Shown: piece after piece, positions 1 through 5,810 of the stretch
Numbering within the stretch: position 1 is the first letter of the stretch
Layout of the letters: every line of letters starts with the position of its first letter
Source of the DNA: Clostridia bacterium
GTDB lineage: Bacteria > Bacillota > Clostridia > Oscillospirales > SIG627
Assembly (NCBI GenBank): GCA_017453605.1
Contig: JAFTEP010000137.1
Location: 1 to 7,302, forward strand
Direction: 5' to 3'
DNA length: 7,302 nt
Made by a program: the position numbers and the translations under genes
The notes under the pieces: model-generated
Database searches by the model: none
Told to the model about the DNA's origin: nothing
Seen by the model: only the letters and a program-made list of their open reading frames with translations

Positions 1-2
1 AG

Positions 3-554
3 AGGACGTTCAAATTCATTGTATTCAAGAATTTTGGCGTGGGGATTTATCACAAGGGCTTCAGAACTCAGCATTTCCGTTACCAAAAGGCAATTCGGGT
101 CTGTTTGTCTTATTATGCTTCTCAAAACGGTATCAGTGAATATATAGCCAATATGGAACAAAAAAATAATGAGGGAAGAAACCGTGTTACTTCCTGGTAT
201 ACGGATCTGAAGATGCTGAAACATGTCCGCTGGGCAAGAAATCAGATCGCCCACGTTTCCGGCTCATACCCGATCAGTGAACCTGAGGATCTCAAATTCG
301 TCCGTGATTTTTACAGCCGCATTTTATCCGGGAACGATCCGCTGACTCAGCTCAGAAAAAAATCGGAGTCGGAAAACAGCGTTCCGAGAGAACAAAAGAA
401 ACGCCGGACAATTCAAGTACAGGAAACCGAAACTGTACCGACCGAAGATGAGACCTATAGACCCGTCAAGAAAAAATCCCGCGCATGGATCGGGATTCTT
501 GTCGGCGCCGTCGTGATAGCGCTCGCGGTCCTGATTGTTTATTTCTTTCTATGA
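3..554 (+). CDS. HEPN-like protein with C-terminal membrane anchor (probably 5'-partial)
   Basis: Small protein of unproven function. The frame is open to the left edge of the window. The only in-window start is GTG at 39 (171 aa from there), with no good ribosome site before it, so the true start probably lies upstream. Numbering from that GTG, residues 13-100 look like a compact helical domain. It contains R67-N68-x3-H72, which fits the R-x4-6-H motif of HEPN domains, and later a DPLTQL stretch that resembles uncharacterised Firmicutes HEPN-like families as I remember them. Residues 105-148 are charged, rich in K, R and E, and probably disordered. Residues 149-171 form one hydrophobic helix running to the C-terminus, preceded by a KKKSR patch, which suggests a tail anchor with the domain in the cytoplasm. 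Many HEPN proteins are RNases in toxin or defence systems, but others are inactive, so no activity is claimed. A terminator follows, so it is not part of the next operon. Confidence 0.7.
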   Translation, partial: RTFKFIVFKNFGVGIYHKGFRTQHFRYQKAIRVCLSYYASQNGISEYIANMEQKNNEGRNRVTSWYTDLKMLKHVRWARNQIAHVSGSYPISEPEDLKFVRDFYSRILSGNDPLTQLRKKSESENSVPREQKKRRTIQVQETETVPTEDETYRPVKKKSRAWIGILVGAVVIALAVLIVYFFL

Positions 555-593
555 GCCCTTTTGCCGATGAGACAGGGCAAAATCGGCGTGACA

Positions 594-623
594 CTCCCCT
601 CTTTTTACGGAGGGGAGATTTTT
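594..623 (+). terminator. Rho-independent terminator after the HEPN-like gene
   Basis: A perfect 8-bp stem, CTCCCCTC (594-601) with GAGGGGAG (610-617), encloses an 8-base loop and is followed by ATTTTT. It sits 40 bases after the stop codon at 552-554 and upstream of the next promoter, so it separates the two transcription units. A weaker, GC-poor inverted repeat (GCCGAT 563-568 with ATCGGC 582-587) lies just before it. Confidence 0.85.
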
Positions 624-650
624 CATTCGATTTTACAAAATTTGATCGTG

Positions 651-682
651 TTATTAAATTATTAACATATATCGGTTATAAT
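651..682 (+). promoter_or_regulatory. Probable promoter of the rubredoxin/rubrerythrin operon
   Basis: A perfect -10 box TATAAT at 677-682 lies 32 bases before the ATG at 715. The -35 region at the 17-bp spacing (TTAAAT, 654-659) is weak. Overlapping it is a direct repeat TTATTAA-A-TTATTAA (651-665) that resembles an AT-rich repressor site such as a PerR box only loosely. The following ribosome site AGGAGG at 704-709 is strong, five bases before the ATG. Confidence 0.6.
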
Positions 683-714
683 GAAAAATACAAAAACCAG
701 ACAGGAGGAGATAT

Positions 715-1350
715 ATGCGATACGTATGTCGGATCTGCGGACACGTCTATGACGAAGACAAAGAAAAAGTTCCGTTCGATCAACTGCCCGACACCTGGAA
801 ATGTCCTCTTTGCGGTGCGTCTAAACAGGATTTTCAACCCGAAACAGAAAAAAAGTCCGCGGCGCCTAAGCCCGCCGCGGCGACAGCGGACGCCGGAATG
901 AAAGCTCTTTCGGCGGGACAGCTCTCCGCTCTTTGCTCCAACCTCGCGCGCGGCTGTGAAAAGCAGTACAAGCCGGAGGAAGCAAAACTCTTTAAAGAAC
1001 TCGCCGACTACTTTGCCGCCGTCACGCCGCCCGTAAACGACGCGAGCGTGGAAAAGATCGCCGATCTTTTGCATGACGACGCCGACAATTACGCTCAGGT
1101 GCGCGAGAGCGCCGATTCAAACGGCGACAGAGGCGCGGCGCGCGTCTGCGTATGGGGCGAAAAGGTGACGAGGATGCTCTCGTCTCTTGTCACAAGATAC
1201 CTTAAAGAGGGCGAGGCGATGCTCGCCGGCGCTAACGTGTGGGTCTGCACGGTCTGCGGATTCGTCTACGTCGGCGACAAAGCGCCCGAGCTCTGCCCTG
1301 TATGCAAGGTCCCCGAGTGGAAATTCGAGAAGATCGAAGGGAGGGCTTGA
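715..1350 (+). CDS. Double-rubredoxin protein with central helical domain
   Basis: A 211-aa cytoplasmic iron protein, probably an electron carrier in oxidative-stress defence. Residues 1-40 form a rubredoxin domain (C5-x2-C8-G and C30-P-x-C33-G). Residues 41-60 are an Ala/Pro/Lys linker. Residues 61-172 look all-helical. Residues 174-211 form a second, shorter rubredoxin-like knuckle (C178-x2-C181-G, C194-P-x-C197-K) of the rubrerythrin C-terminal type, so two mononuclear Fe(Cys)4 sites are expected. The central domain occupies the place of a ferritin-like rubrerythrin core, but I see no E-x2-H pairs, so it probably holds no diiron site. It has three cysteines (C74, C81, C145). The start is supported by the AGGAGG at 704-709. 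The next gene begins three bases after the stop, so the two are co-transcribed. Its job is inferred from its neighbour, a rubrerythrin. The rubredoxin domains are certain, the overall function is not. Confidence 0.9.
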   Translation: MRYVCRICGHVYDEDKEKVPFDQLPDTWKCPLCGASKQDFQPETEKKSAAPKPAAATADAGMKALSAGQLSALCSNLARGCEKQYKPEEAKLFKELADYFAAVTPPVNDASVEKIADLLHDDADNYAQVRESADSNGDRGAARVCVWGEKVTRMLSSLVTRYLKEGEAMLAGANVWVCTVCGFVYVGDKAPELCPVCKVPEWKFEKIEGRA

Positions 1351-1353
1351 AAA

Positions 1354-2532
1354 ATGAAAAGTCACGCGGTAAGAAATCTGAGGCTCTGCACGAAAGACTG
1401 CCTCTGTCTTTACGTCTGTCCCGTCGGCGCGACCGATACCGAAAACAGCGTGATCGACGCGCAAAAATGTATCGGCTGCGGGGTCTGCGCCGCGGCTTGT
1501 CCGAGCGGCGCGATAAGCATGATCCCCGAGGAGCTGCCGGCTCAGCAGCCAAAAAAAGGACAAGTCCTCGCCGCGCTCCGCGATATGGCAGAGAGCAAAA
1601 CAATAGGAGAAACTGCCGCCCTCCAGATCGCAAATGCCGCAAAAGAAGACGGACTGTTCAGGCTCATGACGGCGGTCGCGAAGTCAGAGAGGCTGATCGC
1701 GGAGGACCTCATGAGAGAGGCGGGATATATGCTTCCGCAGAGCGCGAACGCGCACGAGCTTCTCGAAGAACTGATAAAAGCTCCTCCGTCGGAGGAATTT
1801 CCTATCGAAACGGCAAAAAAGATACTCGAAGCGATACCGAACAACGAAAAGAAAAAAGGAACTGAAGGAGAAACGAATATGGCAAAATGGATATGTTCCG
1901 TCTGCGGATACGTTCACGAGGGAGAATTTCCTCCTGAGAAGTGCCCCGTCTGCAAACAGCCCGAAGAGAAGTTCAAAAAGGCGGATGAAGAAAAGAAGAA
2001 TCCGTTTTCCGGAACGAAGACGGAAAAGAACCTGCGCGAGGCGTTCGCAGGAGAATCCCAGGCGAGAAACAAATATACCTATTTCGCATCGGTCGCGAAA
2101 AACGCGGGTTACGAGCAGATAGCCGCACTGTTTTTGCAGACCGCGGAAAACGAAAAAGAACACGCGAAGCTGTGGTTCAAGGCGCTCGGAGAACTCGGCG
2201 ACACCTCCGAGAACCTCCTTCACGCGGCCGAGGGCGAAAACGCGGAGTGGACGGATATGTACGAGAGAATGGCGCGCGAAGCCGAGGAAGAGGGCTTTGG
2301 CGAGCTCGCCGCCCAGTTCAGAGGAGTCGCGGCGATCGAAAAGATGCACGAGGAAAGATACCGTGCGCTGTTGAAAAACGTAGAGACGATGGAAGTGTTC
2401 AAAAAGAGCGGAGTCACTGTCTGGGAATGCCGCAACTGCGGTCACGTCGTCGTAGGGACCGCCGCGCCGGAGGTCTGCCCCGTCTGCAAGCATCCGCAGG
2501 CATATTTTGAGGTCAGAAAAGAAAACTATTGA
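1354..2532 (+). CDS. Ferredoxin-rubrerythrin fusion (peroxide reductase)
   Basis: A 392-aa ORF joining what look like two proteins. Residues 1-55 are a two-cluster ferredoxin: C12-x3-C16-x-C18-x3-C22-P (unusual spacing) and the standard C39-x2-C42-x2-C45-x3-C49-P. Residues 65-160 are helical, of unknown fold. From M176 a complete rubrerythrin follows: an N-terminal rubredoxin knuckle (C181, C184, C197, C200), a ferritin-like four-helix domain with diiron ligands E234, E267-x2-H270, E295-x2-E298 and E329-x2-H332, and a C-terminal rubredoxin knuckle (C359, C362, C375, C378). Rubrerythrins reduce H2O2 to water in anaerobes; the ferredoxin part could feed the electrons. The start codon follows AAGGGAGGG at 1337-1345, inside the end of the upstream gene. 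An internal ribosome site and ATG at 1879, next to an A6 run, suggest these were two genes. They may still give separate products, or the fusion may be a sequence error. The rubrerythrin identity is firm. Confidence 0.9.
   Translation: MKSHAVRNLRLCTKDCLCLYVCPVGATDTENSVIDAQKCIGCGVCAAACPSGAISMIPEELPAQQPKKGQVLAALRDMAESKTIGETAALQIANAAKEDGLFRLMTAVAKSERLIAEDLMREAGYMLPQSANAHELLEELIKAPPSEEFPIETAKKILEAIPNNEKKKGTEGETNMAKWICSVCGYVHEGEFPPEKCPVCKQPEEKFKKADEEKKNPFSGTKTEKNLREAFAGESQARNKYTYFASVAKNAGYEQIAALFLQTAENEKEHAKLWFKALGELGDTSENLLHAAEGENAEWTDMYERMAREAEEEGFGELAAQFRGVAAIEKMHEERYRALLKNVETMEVFKKSGVTVWECRNCGHVVVGTAAPEVCPVCKHPQAYFEVRKENY
1852..1865 (+). other. A6 tract with out-of-frame stop at the ferredoxin/rubrerythrin junction
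   Basis: Six A residues (1852-1857) are read as AAA AAA in the long ORF. With one more A, or a -1 ribosomal slip, the frame would read AGG AAC TGA and stop at 1863-1865, ending the ferredoxin part as a free protein of about 175 aa. The TGA lies just before the internal ribosome site, the typical layout of two adjacent genes. This is a candidate slippage site, a recent fusing mutation, or a homopolymer error. Confidence 0.5.
1865..1881 (+). promoter_or_regulatory. Internal ribosome binding site and ATG for free-standing rubrerythrin
   Basis: AAGGAG (1865-1870) lies eight bases before an in-frame ATG at 1879-1881, which begins the canonical rubrerythrin N-terminus (MAKWICSVCGY). Translation from here would give a normal 217-aa rubrerythrin independent of the ferredoxin part. 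Confidence 0.65.
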
Positions 2533-2559
2533 GCCGTTCACGATAGAAAAAGGTGACCA

Positions 2560-3429
2560 ATGAGGCTTTTTAAGGTGCGCCTGCAGTTCATTCTCGCGGT
2601 GATACTCTACGGAACGATCGGGATGTTTTTGAGATTCGCGGATCTTCCGAGCGAAGCCGTGGCGTTTTACCGCGGAGTGATCGGTGTGGCGTTCATACTG
2701 ATCTTAAGACTTGTCCGAAGAGAGAAGCCGGACGCGAAAGCAATAAAGAAAAACGCCGTCGTGCTTGTTATCTCGGGCATAGCGCTCGGGTTCAACTGGA
2801 TCTTTCTGTTCGCGTCATACGTCAATACGACGGTGGCGATCGCGAGTTTATGCAACTACATGGCGCCGATCTTCGTCATCATTCTGACACCGCTCGTTCT
2901 GAAAGAAAAGCTTGATTTAAGAAAGATCCCGTGCATAGCCGCGGCGCTCGTCGGCATCATTCTGGTGTCGGGCATAATCGGCGGCAGCATCGGAAATCCC
3001 GTCGGCATCGTTTTCGGACTTGCGGGGGCCTGCTGTTTCACCGGGATCGTTTTCTGCAACCGAAGGATGAACGGCGTCTCGGCAATGGACAGAGCGACCC
3101 TCCAGCTCGCGATCTCCGCGCTCACGGTTTTGCCGTATATGCTCATAAAAAACGGCGGCTCTATACCCGTGCCGGATCTTAAGTCGGGACTGATCGTTTT
3201 GATGCTGGGCGTTTTGCAGACCGGCGTCGCATACTGTCTGTACTTCAACGGAATGGCAAAGCTTCCCGTGCAGTCGGTCGCGATCCTCGGGTATCTCGAG
3301 CCGGTAGTGTCGGTATTGTGTTCCGTGATCTTCCTGCGCGAGCCTCTCGCCTGGACCGGCTGGCTCGGCGCCGCGCTCATCATATCTGCTGCCGCGATCA
3401 GCGAACTTATCCCCGAGAGGAGAAGATAG
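2560..3429 (+). CDS. EamA/DMT-family transporter
   Basis: A 289-aa integral membrane protein with about ten hydrophobic segments, arranged as two EamA repeats of five helices each. Typical features are the early YGTIGMF and AFYRGVIG stretches, the APIFVIILTPLVLKEKL segment closing the first half, and the matching LEPVVSVLCSVIFLREPL segment in the second. The length is normal for drug/metabolite transporters, whose members export or import amino acids, nucleosides and other metabolites; the substrate cannot be read from the sequence. The start ATG follows AGGTGA at 2551-2556. The gene begins 27 bases after the rubrerythrin stop with no terminator between, so it is probably the last gene of that operon. 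No obvious functional link to peroxide defence is visible. Family assignment is firm, the role is unknown. Confidence 0.87.
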   Translation: MRLFKVRLQFILAVILYGTIGMFLRFADLPSEAVAFYRGVIGVAFILILRLVRREKPDAKAIKKNAVVLVISGIALGFNWIFLFASYVNTTVAIASLCNYMAPIFVIILTPLVLKEKLDLRKIPCIAAALVGIILVSGIIGGSIGNPVGIVFGLAGACCFTGIVFCNRRMNGVSAMDRATLQLAISALTVLPYMLIKNGGSIPVPDLKSGLIVLMLGVLQTGVAYCLYFNGMAKLPVQSVAILGYLEPVVSVLCSVIFLREPLAWTGWLGAALIISAAAISELIPERRR

Positions 3430-3539
3430 GAAAAACTCCGACGCTGAGGGAAGGCTTCTTAAAAACGAAGAGCCGGAATAATAACTTTGTGAAAAGCGGG
3501 GGTTTTAATAAAAATCCTATGGCTTTATATCAAAAAATG

Positions 3540-3548
3540 TGGTAAAAT
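3540..3548 (+). promoter_or_regulatory. Probable extended -10 promoter of the fumarate reductase operon
   Basis: TGGTAAAAT is an extended -10 element (TGn followed by TAAAAT at 3543-3548), 58 bases before the first gene. No good -35 box is seen at 16-18 bp, as is common for extended -10 promoters. The rest of the 177-base gap (3430-3606) holds no gene, and I see no convincing terminator for the upstream operon, so some read-through is possible. The ribosome site AAGGAGG at 3594-3600 is strong. Confidence 0.45.
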
Positions 3549-3606
3549 ACTTGAAGATTTTATACAAAGCGCAAAATGAGATCCCGTTTACTCAAGGAGG
3601 AAAAGA

Positions 3607-4182
3607 ATGAAGCTGAAAAAGATCAACGCGATTTTGTCCATGCTGACGACCGCGGCGATATTCGTGCATATCGGATACGTCGCGTTCTCCTTTGCCGCCA
3701 TGTATGACAATCAGCTGCTGAAAAACCTGACGGCAAGACCTTTCATGGCGTTCGCCTGCCTGCACGCGATATTCGCCATGGCGATCGTCTTCTTCTCCTC
3801 GGAAGGCACAAGGCTCGATCAGTACCCGAAACAGAACGTCGGGACGATCATTCAGAGGGCGACGGCGATCTTGATCCTGCCTCTTCTGTTTTTACATATC
3901 AACACCTTCGATCTTCTGACAACCTGCGCTCAGACCGGCAAATGGGGATTGTTTGTCGTCCTTATGATCTCTCAGCCGATCTTCTACGCCGTGACGCTGG
4001 CGCACGTTTCGGTCTCGGTGTCACGCGCTCTTGTCACGCTCGGGAGGCTCACGTCAATAGAAAAGAAGAAAAAGGTCGACAGGATCGTTATGATCGTCTG
4101 CGCGGTGTTCTTTGTCGCCGCCTCGGTCGCGGTCATCAAAGGGCAGCTTTCGATCTTCCTGCCCGCGGGAGGCGCACAATGA
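3607..4182 (+). CDS. Fumarate reductase/succinate dehydrogenase cytochrome b membrane subunit
   Basis: A 191-aa membrane protein with five predicted helices (about 8-31, 44-64, 82-104, 113-138 and 159-181). It anchors the catalytic subunits to the membrane and passes electrons between the quinone pool and the iron-sulfur subunit. Four histidines, one in each of the first four helices (H21, H53, H97, H133), are good candidates for axial ligands of two b haems, as in the diheme SdhC of Bacillus subtilis, which is of similar length. The H133-x6-R140 arrangement and a basic loop after helix IV (KKKK near 153-156) fit a cytoplasmic face there. Sequence similarity to known anchors is weak by eye, so the call rests largely on position: it is the first gene of a C-A-B operon and overlaps the flavoprotein gene by four bases (ATGA). 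The diheme state is inference. Confidence 0.75.
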   Translation: MKLKKINAILSMLTTAAIFVHIGYVAFSFAAMYDNQLLKNLTARPFMAFACLHAIFAMAIVFFSSEGTRLDQYPKQNVGTIIQRATAILILPLLFLHINTFDLLTTCAQTGKWGLFVVLMISQPIFYAVTLAHVSVSVSRALVTLGRLTSIEKKKKVDRIVMIVCAVFFVAASVAVIKGQLSIFLPAGGAQ

Positions 4183-5810
4183 AGAAAGTTCTGATAATCG
4201 GAAGAGGGATCTCGGGGCTCTCCTGCGCGATCCGCTGCGCTCAGCACGGGATCCGGGTGACGCTTGCGGCGCCCTTCCCCTCCGAACGCGCTCAGTCCGT
4301 CATGGCCGCCGGAGGGATAAACGCGGTGACCTCTGAGCACGAAGAGGGCGACTCGCTTGAACGTCACGTCGAAGACACCCTTAAAGGCGGAGGATATCTT
4401 GCCGGAAAACGCGCGGTGAGCGGTCTTTGCGAACACGCGCAAGAGATAATCAATTATCTGGAAAAAATCGGCACGGTGTTTTCGCTTGACGAAAACTCCC
4501 GCCCGATGAAAAGAGCGTTCGGAGGACAGTCGTATAAGCGCACCCACTACTGCGGAGCCTCGACGGGAAAACAGATCGTGTCCTCACTCGCAATGGAAGC
4601 CAGGCGCTACGAGGCGTCGGGGCTCATAACGCGCCGCAGGAGCTGGTTCCACTCCGCGCTGATAGCAGACGGCGTCTGTCACGGCGCTATACTGTTCGAC
4701 GAAAATGACGGAAAACTGGAGGCGGTGTACGCCGACGCGGTGGTGATGGCGACCGGCGGTCAGAACGCTCTGTTCGGGAAGACCACGGGCTCCGCTCTCT
4801 GCGACGGATACGCCGCGGGACGCCTTTTCATGCAGGGCGCTGTGCTGAAAAACCTCGAGTTCATACAGTATCACCCGACTACTCTCGAGACGCCGCAGAA
4901 GCGCATGCTGATCTCGGAAGCGGCAAGGGGCGAAGGCGGCAGGCTCTTTTATGAAGAGGACAGCGCAAGGCGCTATTTTATGGAGGAAAAATACGGTCCG
5001 CGCGGAAACCTCATGACGCGCGACGTGATCTCGCGCGAGATCGACGCCGCTGGACACCCGGTATTCCTTGACGTTTCATTCCTTGACGGTAAGATCATAG
5101 ACGAGCGTCTGCCGGAAGTCAGGGACCTCTGCCGGAAGTACAGAGGAATAGATATCCATACCGATCCGATCCCGGTCGAGCCCTCGGTGCACTTTTTCAT
5201 GGGCGGACTGGCGGTGCATCTCGATCACGAGACGAGCGTCAGAAATCTTTTTGCAGTGGGCGAATGCGCGTCGATGTATCACGGCGCGAACCGCCTGGGC
5301 GGAAATTCTCTTCTCGCCGCGATCTACAGCGCGAAAGTCGCCGCCGACGCGATCTCTCAGAGAGAAGATCAAAAAGGTCATCCGGATCTCGAAAAGACCG
5401 TCTGTGAAGAACAGAATAAACTTGAAAGCTCAAAGGATTCCCAAAGCAGATTCCCGGTCATGTATATCCGCGATATGCTCAGTCAGACGATGTGCGGCAG
5501 GCTCGGGATCGTGAGAAGCGAGGAGAATCTGTCAAAGGGTCTCGAAGACGTCGACTACTATCTTTCCATCGCGAAAAAGATCAACTACGACCGGAGCGTG
5601 ATGCCGTATTACAACTACAGTCTGACGGGGATACTGACTCTCGCAAAAGCGACGCTTCTCTGCGCGAACGCACGGAAAGAAAGCCGCGGCGCGCATTTCA
5701 GGAGCGACTTCAATAAAACCGAGGAGTGCTTCGCGCACGCGACTCTGATCTCATACGACGAAGGAAAATTCAGCGTCAGTCAGGATATGGAGAACGAATA
5801 TGAAAGTTAA
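4179..5810 (+). CDS. Fumarate reductase/succinate dehydrogenase flavoprotein subunit
   Basis: A 543-aa FAD-dependent catalytic subunit that reduces fumarate to succinate (or the reverse). The dinucleotide-binding motif is G8-x-G10-x2-G13. The substrate and active-site motifs of the family are present: QYHPTTL (H232), SEAARGEGG (E247, R250), the TRD at R281 (likely proton-shuttle arginine), PSVHFFMGG (H338) and GANRLGGNSL (R372). The segment that normally carries the covalently flavinylated histidine reads QSVMAAGG, with Q39 in its place, so FAD is probably bound non-covalently. L-aspartate oxidase (NadB) also lacks that histidine and is of similar length, but the cytochrome b and iron-sulfur neighbours argue for a fumarate reductase. 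The ATG at 4179 overlaps the upstream stop; a longer open frame from 3942 exists but would lie inside the cytochrome gene. The protein is somewhat shorter than typical SdhA/FrdA (about 580-600 aa), mainly at the C-terminus. Confidence 0.88.
   Translation: MKKVLIIGRGISGLSCAIRCAQHGIRVTLAAPFPSERAQSVMAAGGINAVTSEHEEGDSLERHVEDTLKGGGYLAGKRAVSGLCEHAQEIINYLEKIGTVFSLDENSRPMKRAFGGQSYKRTHYCGASTGKQIVSSLAMEARRYEASGLITRRRSWFHSALIADGVCHGAILFDENDGKLEAVYADAVVMATGGQNALFGKTTGSALCDGYAAGRLFMQGAVLKNLEFIQYHPTTLETPQKRMLISEAARGEGGRLFYEEDSARRYFMEEKYGPRGNLMTRDVISREIDAAGHPVFLDVSFLDGKIIDERLPEVRDLCRKYRGIDIHTDPIPVEPSVHFFMGGLAVHLDHETSVRNLFAVGECASMYHGANRLGGNSLLAAIYSAKVAADAISQREDQKGHPDLEKTVCEEQNKLESSKDSQSRFPVMYIRDMLSQTMCGRLGIVRSEENLSKGLEDVDYYLSIAKKINYDRSVMPYYNYSLTGILTLAKATLLCANARKESRGAHFRSDFNKTEECFAHATLISYDEGKFSVSQDMENEYES

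Noticed and set aside
676..1074. Minus-strand open frame opposite the double-rubredoxin gene
   Set aside because: It is Arg- and Phe-rich with no domain, and it lies opposite a gene with a strong ribosome site and clear cysteine motifs.
1684..2541. Long open frame on the minus strand opposite the rubrerythrin gene
   Set aside because: It is a shadow of the GC-rich coding strand; its translation shows no recognisable domain, and the plus strand encodes a complete rubrerythrin.
3453..3474. Imperfect inverted repeat GGCTTC...GAAGAGCC after the transporter gene
   Set aside because: The stem needs a bulge and is followed by GGAATAATAAC rather than a T run, so it is not supported as a terminator.
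3501..3517. GGTTTTAATAAAAATCC as a possible hairpin or operator
   Set aside because: The pairing is mostly A-T with a mismatch and no T run; this is expected by chance in an AT-rich intergenic region.
3942..4178. Upstream extension of the flavoprotein frame giving a 622-aa ORF
   Set aside because: It lies wholly inside the cytochrome b gene in another frame, and the ATG at 4179 overlapping the upstream stop starts exactly at the FAD-binding beta strand, as expected for the family.
4179..5810. L-aspartate oxidase (NadB) as the identity of the flavoprotein
   Set aside because: The length and the missing flavinylation histidine fit NadB, but the gene sits between a membrane cytochrome and a typical SdhB/FrdB iron-sulfur gene, with no nadA or nadC nearby.
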